Positions 49,441 through 60,558 of a stretch of 64,000 nucleotides of DNA are shown one piece after another. The DNA comes from Neckera pumila. Taxonomy: Eukaryota > Streptophyta > Bryopsida > Hypnales > Neckeraceae. Location of the stretch: assembly GCA_963969595.1 (NCBI GenBank), contig OZ018408.1, positions 24,301,823 through 24,365,822 on the forward strand. Reading direction: 5' to 3'. The position numbers and the translations under genes were made by a program. Numbering within the stretch: position 1 is the first letter of the stretch; the number at the start of each line of letters is the position of its first letter. Under the pieces are notes generated by a model that saw only the letters and a program-made list of their open reading frames with translations, made no database searches and was not told where the DNA came from.

Positions 49441-49629
49441 ATGGATTTTACAAAAATATGAACTACTAAAAATAGCAATTTGGTTAGGTTCTATTTAACT
49501 TCAAAGTATTGTCGACACCAAAATTTGGTGCCTCAAGCATTTAGGGGTTAATAGGTTAAAATCTGACTTCTGTGACATACTCATGGCTATAATGGAAAAC
49601 TTTGCCCGGAAATAGGGTAGTAGGTTACC

Positions 49630-50128
49630 CGACCTCACATCCTCCCTTGGACTCAACTTTATCATGACATCACAGTCACAATGGCAGAGATCTTGTGGAA
49701 CATAATGTAACTTAGCAGATGGAAGGCAGAGAAAATAAGTGAATTGAACAAGGACATCTCTAACACAGCATTATCATGAGTGTTCTGGACAACATAGAAG
49801 TGAAAATTGCAATTCAAATACAAACATTCCTATGTGAGACCACAGATGAATAGTAACCACATGTCCTCAAACATCAATGCCAATAACTAGCCATAAACTT
49901 GTACACATTTGAGAGACAATTCAGTTTACAGTACAACTTTCATGTCGATGAGGAGAAACAGGTGTCATTGCAAAAACTCTGTCACTAAATGAGCAGAGCC
50001 AGGGCAAGAAAATGACTCAACAGATTCTTCACGTTCCTTGGTGCGAAAGTCTGTAATAAAACTTCTTATTGAAGAAGACACTTACATCACAATCCATTGC
50101 ATGAGCCTTATCACGAACCTGCACTCAA
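49630..50128. other. 3' flank of the CASP-like gene
   Basis: No coding sequence was recognised. This is the transcript end side of the minus-strand gene; no single polyadenylation signal stands out. Confidence 0.4.
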
Positions 50129-53100
50129 TTAATATTCCCTCAACAGTACAGCAAGGCGATATATGGCAAGGATAGTGGAAGAAAGCATAGACAAAAAGGT
50201 GAAAAAGCTCATGGTTACAGCAGCATCTGCCCTGGCGCAGAAGGAACCCAAATCATAGCGTGAGCACAGCCGGACGCCCATCTCTCCTGTGTACGACAAA
50301 TTTGCAACTGTTGCTGCTGAGGTACTTGCCGACAGTAAGAGATAGGAGAAGAGCTGCGCAAATATCCACCAGCATCTCCAAATTAAACTTGGAACCACAA
50401 ATGAGTGAGATGCTAGGGACCTGATAATGTCCTGAGCTCAACAGCTAAGATCTCAAATAAGTCGAATTCGATGAATATGAAGAAAGGCAAAAAAAACTTA
50501 AAACTGACCCCTACTAAAACTGACCAAGTAAATAGCGTCAATTAACTACCAAGTGCCAAGATCCACTAGCGAGTTGGAAGTTAACCTAATTATGTGTGCC
50601 TGCACTTCCAAAGTAACTAATGGGGAGTTAAGCTTTCAAGTGAGTTACGTTTGCAAAAGTCACTAAATGCTGCTACGTGGTTGGTGCAGGCACTGCTATC
50701 TCTTCAAATCATTGGTATTGAAGCAGTTAGTTTACTTGACCAAGAGCGGGGAGTTAAGTAATATAAATTCATTGCACGTGAGTTAGTGTGAGTTCGCTAA
50801 GTGACACAATTTGGGCAGCGCAGGAACTTGACAACAAATTCCAGTTAGCAAATTTGGTGTTACTTGGTGCGGGCGAGGCCTTCATTAACTAGATTAAGTT
50901 TCATAACGCATGTGAAACACGCTGCGATTCTACATGCATTAGCAGGTATCAACCACAAAATCTTAACAGTGGACGGAATCAAGGAATGGGAAAAAAGGCC
51001 GTGAAGATACTAACCTGATCACAACCAAAGGTCAGCCAAGTGCTGAGAAAAATGGAGGGAATGAATGAAATGCCTAGAAGTACAGTATACGCCAGTTGTA
51101 TAAATTGCAGCGTGGAGTAGACAAATACAATAATGTTTACTGCCACCAAGTACCTGCATTCAAAAACATCTGCTTTAGATTGTAATGCAGCATCTACATC
51201 GTATGCAATTAAAATGTTACTGCCAAGACATGGGTAACAAATCTGAAACAATATATTTGCTCGCATCAGGACAGCAATTACCATAGAACAATACACACCC
51301 ATTTTGATCTCTCCATAAAACCACAAGCCCATACAACTATTGGTACTCAAGCCACAAAATATTCTTATTACCTGCCAGAATCTACGGACTTCATGTGGTG
51401 GTGAATTGAACTGCACGGTGTCCACTTACACAAAAGAGAATAGACGTCGCTGTGCATCTCTTCCAAATAGAGTACACACGAACCAGTCCCTCCTTTCAAG
51501 GACCCTAATTAGCTTTGCATTCACTATGACTTACAATCAACAGAGTAGCGTCGATTAGCTAACTGGGATATTCAGGTCGATTAGCTAATTGGAAGAATAC
51601 AAACCTACTGTATGCCCACACTTGCAACATAACTAATGGGGAGTTATGCTTTCAAGTTAACTAATTGCTGCTACTTGTTTAGAGCACGCGGGTTTAACAC
51701 TTCAAACTGTTGGAATACGCACACTTAATTTACTTGTCCAAAATCAGGGAATTCACTGAAATAGTAGGAATGCATAAAATTCATTGCACGATAGTCAGTG
51801 GGACTTAGCACCAATTTGCTGAGTGACACAACTCGGGCAGTGCGGTAGTTCAGTAATTAATTTTAGTTAGCTAAAATTGGCGCGGGCGGGACCTTACTAA
51901 ATGACGAGCAATATGAACGTCTAAGCAAACGAGTTGTATCAATTAACGACAGAATACTTTAGATAAATGCTCACTCTTTCAAACGAATGGCAATATAATA
52001 AACTCAAGAGAATTCTTTAAATATAACAAGAATGTGTTCTGTGATATATTATGCTTACTTACACGCCTTAAGTTAAAATTGCTACTTGATGGGTGAGGCT
52101 CGGACTTACCGAGTAAGTAAGTGATAAGTAATACGCACGCCTAAGCAAATAAGTCGAATAAATGAGAAGACGCAACACTTTAGATGCATGCTTCATCCTT
52201 TCAAACATTTGAAAAAGTGATCAAATAATTCAAAACGTCATGAGTGTGACTAATTCCAGTTAGCTGATTGGCACTGCTTGGTTGGTGCAGGCGGGGCCAA
52301 GTAAGCAGATGATTAGCAATATGCAGGTCTACGTCTCATCAATGAGAAGAGAAAATACTTTAGAAACATGCTAAATCCTTTCAAAAATTATAACAAAATG
52401 AAAAATTTAAACGCATTCATTCAAAATGACATGAATGTGACTCATCCCAGTTAGATACTTGGCACTACTTGGTTGGTGCACGCAGGGTAAAAGTAAGCAA
52501 ACGATAAGCAATATGCTGTCTAAGTCGCATCCATAAGAAGAGAAAACACTTTACATGCATGCTTCATCCTTTCAAGCATTTAACAAAACGACCAATTCAA
52601 AGGGATTCATACGAACGACAGACGTTTCGCTTACTTGTACGCCTGAAAATGGTTGAACTTCAAGTTGCCGAATTCCACCCCCATGTGCTTCGAATTAGCG
52701 CACATAACGGTAAACGAAATTAGCGAGAGCACGCATTCAGCGAGTCGGAATCCAAAGCTGCAGGCTCCAACAGCCGTCAAGTGTTTCCTCATCCGGTTCA
52801 CGGATTTCCTCGGAGCGGCATCCTCGTCACTAGTAAACGGAGACTCCGGCAAGGTCTCCACCTCTTTCATCTCAGTAAAATGCATCTGCAGCCCTGCGTC
52901 TTCTTCAGGAAGCCTCGACATGGAGAACGGGAGGCTCGCCAAGCTCGGCAGGTGCACGCCGCTTCGACCTCTGTAGATTCCACCCGCATTTCCACTGCCA
53001 TGGCGAGGGATACCCCCACTCCCATGGCGAGGGATACCCCCACTTCCCCCACGAAGAGGACCGCCCGTTCCATTGCCGCTCAGAAACGAAAACAAACCCA

Positions 53101-53581
53101 CCCCTGCGCTGTGACGACGGGTGTGAGCCGGAGCTGGCGAGAATTCAATCCCAGGCTTTGTTCCTGGATCGCCATGTGCTTGAACTCCATCTTTCTCATG
53201 CAATGGAACTCCCGTTCCATCCACTGTGGGACCCCTCACAGTCCCAGGTCTCACTCTACGCACACCGTTGCTCCCACTGGCGTGATTAGGAATTGGTGGA
53301 TCGCCATGTGCTTGAACTCCATCATTCTCATGCAATGGAACTCCCGATCCATCCACTGTGGGATCCGTCACAGTCCCAGGGCTCACACTATGCACACCGT
53401 TGCTCCCACTGGCGTGATTAGGGTTTGGTGGATTCTCATGCAAACGACCGGACTCTTCCTCCCCTGTCTCGATTCTCTCCTCATGCTCACTCACATCCGT
53501 AGTAGGATCCGTCACAATCGCCATTCTAAGCTCCCCGTCAGGAAACACAAACACCCTAACATACAAAAACCACACAAACAA
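50129..53581 (-). CDS. CASP-like protein (CASPL4-type), four-pass membrane protein, 3 exons
   Basis: Exons are 53581-52635, 51153-51015 and 50353-50129 (stop at 50129-50131). All junctions are GT..AG and in phase (a split AAG codon at the first, phase 0 at the second), giving 436 residues, or 417 if the second ATG at 53524 is used. The latter is plausible because the first 19 residues are just a hydrophobic lead. Residues about 20-265 are a hydrophilic, Pro/Gly-rich cytoplasmic-type extension with internal repeats. Four membrane segments follow: 271-293 (conserved Arg in FGFRLAE), 318-343 ([13 protein letters not shown]), 363-380 ([14 protein letters not shown]) and about 406-432. The conserved Asp is at GCDQ just before the third. 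This Arg/Asp pair and the DUF588/MARVEL-like layout define CASP-like proteins, which form plasma-membrane scaffolds guiding local cell-wall modification. The long N-terminus points to CASPL4. Introns contain local repeats. Confidence 0.92.
50575..50890. repeat. Intron 2 segment duplicated in intron 1 (51565-51900)
   Basis: The blocks 'aactaatggggagttaagctttcaagt', 'aaattcattgcacg' and 'aagtgacacaatttgggcagcgc' occur in the same order and spacing at about 51630-51845. Two introns of one gene thus share roughly 320 bp of related sequence, and both segments lead into the 'ggtgc..gggcgggacc' motif that also recurs in the intron 1 tandem array. Confidence 0.75.
51930..52625. repeat. Degenerate tandem repeat in CASP-like intron 1, unit about 180-220 bp
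   Basis: The marker 'actttagatgcatgcttcatcctttcaa' and variants occur at about 51957, 52179, 52359 and 52549, together with 'taagcaatatg' and 'gcactacttggttggtgca' blocks, giving about four units. The whole array is intronic. Confidence 0.75.
53173..53436 (-). repeat. 132-bp in-frame tandem duplication in the CASP-like N-terminus
   Basis: Two copies start at 53173 and 53305. Each encodes 44 residues containing [24 protein letters not shown] and DGVQAHGDP, with a third partial copy toward the N-terminus. The unit length is a multiple of three, so the frame is kept. The part encoding GGIPRHGS, at about 52990-53040, is separately duplicated. Confidence 0.9.
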
Positions 53582-54514
53582 TACACGAATCCCTCACAGG
53601 CTCCCACCGTCTGCTTCGTCCATTATATTAGGTCACCGTGAAAAACCGCCTCCGGCTCTGCTTGAGAATCACTAAACGCTCATATCGGAAAACGTTGATA
53701 AGCATCAACTCCTCCTCATCGCCTGCATTTGCAACCTCCATGGCTCGTAACGCCTCTCAAATCTGGACAAATCCGCTCAAAATGCCTCCGGATCTTCAAG
53801 GCGGTAGACGCAATTTCAAAGCGAGATTTTCCAGTTCCATCTAGTACGAGATCCAAGCACATCACCCGAAATGACTACACTACCCTAATCTTGATAAGAT
53901 GTGACTTCCACACCAGAAAGCAAACCAGATGTTTCCCAAATCGACCCAAACAGACGATTTCACAAGCAAAGAACTGTCTAGGAGTTGGTCAAGTTTAGAA
54001 TATCGTGGATCCCGCTGAATCAAGTCTCTTGAATCGAGCTCTTGCGTGCCGTGCAAAACGGATTCAAGTACAGCCCAACGGCGCATTCACGGAGGAGCAC
54101 AAAGCCACAAACAAAACAGATCCAAGTACGAGGTACGTTAAGGAAGCTCATTGCCGCGAAACCCGCATTCTTGGGAGTCCGCTAGAATGCTACTGTAGAT
54201 TGGGAGCGGGTGAACGGGAGACGGGGACGCTGAGTAGTGACACGTGGCGTGGTGGTGGGCCACAGGGAATCTTGTACAATGCCCAGGACGCCTGCCAGGG
54301 TGGACCGAAAATATCCTCGTGAGAGGATAGAGATGGACGATGGATGAATGTATCTCTGTATGGATGATTTATTGTGTGCTTGGTATGAATGATTTTAGGT
54401 GACTACACCTAATTTCAACCGTTTTTCTGAAACTGCAGTCTTGATTCTTGTCTAATATGTACTTCCATTCATGAGAGTCTGTAGTTAGTTCCCCTAAATC
54501 CTATTTTAAGGGTG
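53582..54514 (-). promoter_or_regulatory. Upstream region of the CASP-like gene
   Basis: This stretch is more GC-rich than most of the window, fitting a gene promoter and 5' leader. I could not identify a TATA box or transcription start with confidence. No other gene is seen in it. Confidence 0.35.
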
Positions 54515-54800
54515 CCGACCCATTGTCGACCATTTAAGCAATTACGTAGATCTGCAGGGCGGGGTTCTTCAGTGGAGGAATTTTCCCATATGTAGAAATT
54601 GATTTAAAAAGGTTCCCATAATTTTTCAGATTTTTGTTTCTCAAAATATAATTACTATGAATTTTTTTGCTAAAGATTCTATTCGACCTATACTTGTTAT
54701 ATAGACCTTCCTATTTCTGACCAAGGGTTGATTGCAAATCCATTCACGAGTTAGTTGCAATATTGATCATTTTGTAGCCAATCATAATGTGCCACAACTG
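54515..54800. repeat. Dispersed repeat shared with 47800-48125
   Basis: The block order matches ('gaccatttaagcaatta', 'catatgtagaaattgatttaaaaaggt', 'gccaatcataatgtgcc'). Non-coding. Confidence 0.6.
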
Positions 54801-56867
54801 CATGGAAAATTGTGCCATAATTAATGACCGTTTCTCTCCTGCTGATCGGAAAGAGAACAGTCTACAGAACAGAAAAGGGATGGTGGTTGGGAATGGGTCG
54901 GCTCCCTTAAGAACTTTGAAGATTCGTAGTTTATTCACATAGTGCCCAAAAAATGCATTCTAAGAGAATTTAGAATCTCCTTTTGACTACCAAAAAGACG
55001 TCACAAAAAAAAATTAATATAATAATGGGAACCATGTTGAATTGCTTAACTATTTGATTTTAGGTGTATTTACCTTAAAGTAGGAACACCTAAAACTGTT
55101 GAAATAAGTAGTCCAACATAGTTCGAGGCACCTATTTCCTAAAAGATAATATTTTTGAAGTATTAGCAATTGAAAATTATGAATTTTCAACAAAAAAAAG
55201 ATTTTTCGAATATGAGATGTAATTTTAATGAATTTTCCAAAGTGGAAGCTCCTTAGACCATTGAAATTGCCATATAACTAAATCTAAAACTGAAATCTCA
55301 AAAAATCAACAGTCAACAAATAACAAATAAGTATGGGGACAATTTAATGATGCTTTTGTAGGACATTTTAATGGAAGTTTGGGGTACATGGATGGATACA
55401 AGGATGGTTTTGTTTTTTTTCACTTTATTGTATGCTTGGTAGGGATGATTAATTGTGTGCTTGGTGGAGAGGATTTATTTTGTGTTTGATAGTAGGGATT
55501 CTGAAGAAGTATAGGGGAAGATCTTGCAATGAGGAGATTCAAAGAAGAGAATATCTTGTTTAGGAAGATAAAGCATGACAAAGGTCATTTTTTCAAAGAA
55601 TTTCCAATGAGATAGTAATTTCTCAACGTAAAAGTAGAGGCATGAGATTTTGGATGAATGGAAATTTTTTGATGGATGAAGTTTTCATAATTTCATTTTA
55701 AGAGAATTATTTAGAATAGCAAAATTTTGAGGCAAAATCTATCTGGAAAACATAGAAAAAATTCTCTTTGAGGTGCTCTACAATGGGTTTGTTACAAATT
55801 CCTATACTTGGTTTCATTAAATCTTATAGGATGGAGGGTGTTTTTCAAGAGAAATTGTTAAAAATTGCAATTTTTTAGGTGCATAGACCAAAATTGAAAA
55901 TGAATTTTTTTTTTGAATTCTAATCATATGAAAGTATAGTAGACTATTATGTCAATGCGTATAAAAATATGCTATTGACTACCTAAGCAAACTTTCAAAA
56001 TTCTTCAATTGGTATGCTTCCATTTTGTAACATTTTATAAATGAAATTTGATATATTTATTTTTCAAAGATGGAATTAGTGCAAATTTCAAAAATGCAAA
56101 ATTCTCAAAATGCGTGAATGTATTATAAAATGAAAATTTAAAAACTAAGCTAATGATAAGTTTCAAACAACAATAGATCCAACCTAATTACTTTACTATC
56201 TATCAACCAATATTTATAGTTGAAATTTAAAACCAAAAATTCAAAAATTCCCCTAAACCTGATCATGATTTGAATATCCACAAGTTTGTCTTACATATAA
56301 CCATGTAGCCGGATGAGTAATTACGGATGAGATGTTGAATTGATTTGCACCCTCACTTAAATTTTAAAGCCTTCAACTCATATACCAACTTTGTTAGCAT
56401 AGGTATGAACAACCTATAAAGTAGGATCATCCAAATCAGAGTAGCATGTTGCCTAAAGCAAGCCTTAGAGAAACCAAAGAAAAAGGTAGATTGATACTTG
56501 TTGCACTCTCTTTAAGGTCTGAACATTGAAAACAGAGCATGGTTTTAGAAAATCTACCAATTAAACTTTGATCTCTTTGACCTTCGCATATGAGAGTATG
56601 AGACATAGCCTCCATGTGAGTTTTCAGCTGTGTAAAATTGTTAGGGTTCTCGTTCTCTGTATTCTGTGGTCTTGAGCATTTCCCAACATTGCGTGGTCTC
56701 ATGGAAGAATCGTTTTGCCATTGCAGAATTTAGGATTACTGGATCGCCGTAGCTGAAACATCGCATGAGCGGGACGATTGAATGGTTTATGAGATTGATC
56801 GAAGTATTTTTTTTTTTTTTTTTTTTTCCGTTTTTCAGGGCATCCGTATCAATTTCGGTTGTGAACT
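54801..56867. other. AT-rich intergenic DNA upstream of the Canopy gene
   Basis: No gene was recognised. A run of about 23 T residues at 56805-56827 lies 40 bp before the Canopy start codon and may fall in its 5' leader or core promoter. Confidence 0.4.
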
Positions 56868-59055
56868 ATGGCTTCTTGGCAGTTTTTCGTGATTTTGTTG
56901 GTTCTAGCAGGTATGCTCATCTTTAGTATGGAACAAGCAGAAGCTGCGGGAAAGCCGGTGACGACCGCCAGAAAGGAAGACGTCCCGTTCATCAAGTGCA
57001 GAGTGTGTGAGACCATTGCGAAGCAATTGATACGGCAAGTGAATCTAGAGCGTGATAGAGTCGCTCCCAAGAAGGTGAACCAATAATCTCAAGGATTTGT
57101 TGATTGCTAACCGACAACCTAATTGGAATAACTTATTGCATTTTAAATAATGAAAATGATTCCTCGACGGACACAATTGGTTTTGTTCTCATGATGTGGC
57201 TGTGTTGAAAATCGTTAAATCTTGCGAGGTCCTCTGATGCTCGACTGTGTTTATCCTCTAAATGACTAAAATTTCATGGTTTTAAAATGATCAATTACGA
57301 AATGTATAATACAGATGGGACCAGATTTTATATGAGCAGAATCAGGCAAAAAGTTGCATGTGTCGGTCAAAATATGAATAAAATTGGACAGCATAATGTC
57401 CCGATATGATTTACTCAAAAGTATTGTAAACGTGAGGTCTAATATGGGCATCTCGGTCCTGTAAGGATTAACCCGTCGTTGTAACCTGGCTAAGTTGTTA
57501 TGAGATTAATTTTGGAATTGTTCACAGATTACTGAGCTGCACATTATTGATATCGCGGAGAATATATGCAACATGAAGAAAGAGGGAAGTGACTGGATTT
57601 TGAAGCTTGACATTGTTGAGAATGGGGGTAAACTTCAGGTAGGGTCAAGGAGGGGAATCATTTGTTGCCTTTGACAGTACAGATGGTGCCTGTATGTGTA
57701 TTGCTAGAGGGGAATTACAGTGACTGATTGTGTCTCATACATCGCTTGTTTACATTTCATAACATTTGTATAAACCCTAAACTTTCCACGTGTGAATAAC
57801 ACTGTATGTGAGTACCACTACACATCCTTCCTTGAGAATTCAAATTAGGAAATATAATTGAAGTGGCGAGTCGTGGTGATCAGGTGGCAAATTTGCCACA
57901 GGAATGGTCTCTGATGTGAACAGATTCCCAGTAGAGAGTTCATGGGGTACTAAGTATCTGAGAGGCAAAAGGGAGGTTACGGGATGTGGTATAGAATATT
58001 ACAGATTGTTATGAGGTTTTCACCTGAGAAGATCCAGATTTTCTTGGATGCAAATGGAAGTTTTATGTTATCATATGCCTGCATTGACAGCAGCTTGGTT
58101 TGTTTTCCACTGATGTTGATTTCGGCTGGCTTCGAGCTAAAGCTTGTAGAGCAACCGATGGAAGGCGTTTGCAAGACGGACTGTAAGACTATAGAACGAG
58201 CCTGCCAAGAGGTACTTGCATTGACTTCGTCTCTTCCTCCCACCTTGACACTCCTAATAACTTCTAATGTGCTATGTTTTGTCTTGTACGGATCCGTCTG
58301 GAACACATCTGAGTACAGAATTCAACCGGACACAAAGAATGAGATAGTGACCGCTTGTAGATGTTTTTTTTAAGAATGGCATCAATTAATTGGCCCTGAG
58401 TTTTTTGCAATCCAACATATGACTCATTGACACAGGTTATGGGCGAGTATGACACTGATGTTGCAGAATATCTATTCAAGGCTGGGACAAACCGAGGTGG
58501 CTTGCTGAAGCTTCTTTGCAAAGATTTGAGTCAAGCCTGCGTGGGTCAACCAACTCGTTTGCCCAAGGTAATATAAGTTACTCAAAACGTGTTCAAACTA
58601 CATTTCATTTTCATTTTCAGGAATTTTTCCTTTAAGCCAATTCCGAAGAGGAGGACCCATGGGAGCTCCAGATTGCGAAGCTCGCTGCTCAAAGAGCTTT
58701 GTTCATGAACGTCAGGGCTGATACTGCTAAAGGTGTGGTGTTAATAAACAGGATAGGGGTCCGGATGAAGCATTCACTCCCAAAGTAGGCAAACAAGCTG
58801 AAATGGACAAGCTCATGCGTACCCTCAAGGCTAGTTAATTGATTTTCTAAAAATTTTTCGATTCTCAATTTTTGAGTGCAATTCAAGTTTCTTGTGTGCT
58901 GATCTCTTCGTCGTACCGGTTTCGAAGTAGCCCGTAATCACAGCAATCCTTTTGTACATGCAGAACGAAGCACCCGGATTGAAATACTACTCACGAGAGG
59001 ATATTCAAAATAATCCTGGGATAGCGTACAGTGGAGGCCGTAGTCCTCGTGATCC

Positions 59056-59089
<34 letters not shown>

Positions 59090-59926
59090 GATGATGCCGA
59101 CGAGAGGAAGGTATCTGCTATACTGTGGTTGGAATATATATGGAATACAGTTATGCACTTTGTTTTGTTCATGTTCTTCGTTTAGTTATGTTCAGAAAGC
59201 TAGGTCAGAAACAATTCTTGAACATGGCTCCAAAAATAAGAAAATTGTTTTTACTTAATTTTGGTCGCGTTCTTGGTACCGTTGGAAAGCTCTTGGCGAG
59301 GAGGGGTGGACGGGCTTTGTTTCGTGGCGTTTGGAATGACGGTGTGAAAGATATTGAATTTCAAAGTTTTTATTATGAACTAGAAAATTAGAAAATTACT
59401 TTTTCTTTTGTTTTGGCTGTGGCAACGGCACAGGGCACACGTGGCCTTTCTATTGATTGAATTTCTATGTATTTTTAGTAAGCTGGAAAAACCAGAATTT
59501 TCCCTCAGTATCGTCATCATATTTTCAACTCCAAGTTTTCATCCTCTCTTCGTCAATGCTAATTTTCTAAATAGGTCTGAGGAGGGACTGCTCCGCGATT
59601 GCGGATGAATCAAAGTTCTGTTTCAGTCCAGCGACAATTATATTGCTAAGTGACATATCTAATTGGTGACCTGAATTTTGTAGGTCAAACCAGGCGCGAA
59701 AACATGGGGAGACAATATAGCTAAATTTGGTGACAATGTGGCCAAATTTGGAGCTAGAGTGGGGGCGCATACTCAAAGAGCAATCCAGAATGCATCCAAA
59801 AGAGTAAGCAAAGCAACAAGACGCATTAGTAGGTGGTGGTCTGGCAATAAGCCAGGCGCAGAACCCTCCACTCCATCTCGTTCAAAACGGCAGTCAAGTT
59901 CAGACGTTGGTTCAGAAGAGTTATAA
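56868..59926 (+). CDS. Canopy/DUF3456 family saposin-like ER protein, 7 exons
   Basis: Exons are 56868-57074, 57528-57638, 58143-58211, 58436-58567, 58752-58829, 58964-59110 and 59684-59926, giving 328 residues. A signal peptide (residues 1-26, hydrophobic core FFVILLVLAGMLIF) is followed by a saposin-like Canopy domain with eight Cys at 44, 47, 83, 116, 120, 127, 157 and 164 (motifs KCRVCE, IAENICN, CKTIERAC, LLCKDL). Next come a charged linker with LKYYSRED, ten consecutive Asp codons (GAC), and a basic C-terminal tail with RRISRWW. The layout matches the plant protein annotated as TLR4 regulator/MIR-interacting MSAP (Arabidopsis At1g42480). Canopy proteins are ER-resident chaperone cofactors; the plant substrate is unknown to me. 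The donor of exon 5 appears to be GC (AAG|GCTAGT). A GT donor at 58834 joined to an acceptor at about 58943 is a less family-like alternative. No KDEL-type end is present (it ends GSEEL). Confidence 0.9.
59255..59440 (+). repeat. Dispersed repeat copy inside Canopy intron 6
   Basis: 'ggtcgcgttcttggtaccgt', 'gggctttgtttcgtggcgttt', 'gtgtgaaagatattgaattt' and 'ggcaacggcacagggcacac' match the family seen at 63705-63945 in the same orientation. It explains the spurious reading frames in this intron. Confidence 0.75.
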
Positions 59927-60073
59927 ATCTGAAATTCTTTTCTCCAGCTTTCAAAAGTAAGATCTTAACGCCAACATAAATCAAGAATTTGTCTATTTGA
60001 GCCCCGCACCAAAGTCCCAGATTTCGCTTCTGGTATACAAACCAGCTTGGAGATTACAAATTGCTTGCATGCA

Positions 60074-60259
60074 CTAATAAGCATGCCTGCGACTTGCTAC
60101 TCTAAGAATAAAGCTCCTTGTACACGGCCAAGATTCTCCAAGGACATGAGAATCTCGAAGATGACCCAATAGCAGCTGCAGCATCGTCCTCAACATAGAT
60201 AGTCGTCGTTTATAGTCAAAGCCGTAAACCAATTTTCCTTCTTTGTCCTTGAAACTCAA
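60074..60259 (-). CDS. Unrecognised small ORF or first exon
   Basis: The 61-residue minus-strand frame starts MSFKDKEGKLVYGFDYKRRL and is basic and leucine-rich. It lies tail-to-tail with the Canopy gene. The sequence just upstream on its strand (60312-60330) carries telo-box motifs, which are common near plant gene starts. I do not recognise the product, and it may not be a gene. Confidence 0.3.
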   Translation of the reverse strand: MSFKDKEGKLVYGFDYKRRLSMLRTMLQLLLGHLRDSHVLGESWPCTRSFILRVASRRHAY

Positions 60260-60311
60260 TTCTTACAGTGCCATAACCCTAAAATCTCCCCAAAGCATAA
60301 TCCCAAACCAA

Positions 60312-60330
60312 CAAACCCTAACCCTAAAAC
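60312..60330. promoter_or_regulatory. Double telo-box (AAACCCTAACCCTAAAAC)
   Basis: Two overlapping copies of the plant telo-box AAACCCTA, equal to a very short interstitial stretch of plant telomeric repeat. In plants such boxes often lie close to transcription starts. Here it sits about 55-70 bp upstream of the 60259 ATG on the minus strand. Confidence 0.5.
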
Positions 60331-60558
60331 CTAAGTTGAACACCCCCTTCTGCATCATTCTGGTTCTGCAGAGCAATCCTACAATAATCCTCACAAATGG
60401 GATAACAACACCAAATGGTCCGACACTGCAGGGAACATCTGATATCGGTAATCAGTTCCAGATTAGTCGTTGTAAAACCACGTAGAATCTGTAATCTTAT
60501 CATAATCCAACTGCCCACGGCTCCCCATGGTTAACTAACGAAGTCCGAATGTCTCGTT

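Larger units (their letters stand above)
48246..49551. mobile_element. TTAA-B element with about 680 bp of nested insertions
   Basis: The left end GTAACCCCTAAATGCCC (TTAA decayed to GTAA) and the right end AGCATTTAGGGG TTAA match the 3851-4495 copy. The segment at about 48763-49443 has no counterpart in that copy and consists of a CACTA-like MITE plus the (AAAC)n-edged dispersed repeat. Confidence 0.75.

Noticed and set aside
52781..53641. Long plus-strand reading frame of 286 residues
   Set aside because: It is the antisense shadow of the CASP-like exon 1, whose minus-strand frame continues in phase into two more exons with conserved membrane segments.
57249..57471. Another TTAA element in Canopy intron 1 (TTATCCTCTAAATGAC...GGTCCTGTAAGGATTAA)
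   Set aside because: The two ends match poorly, only the right side has TTAA, and no second copy was seen in the window.
60312..60330. Interstitial telomere
   Set aside because: Only about two and a half repeat units are present; a telo-box near a gene start is the simpler reading.
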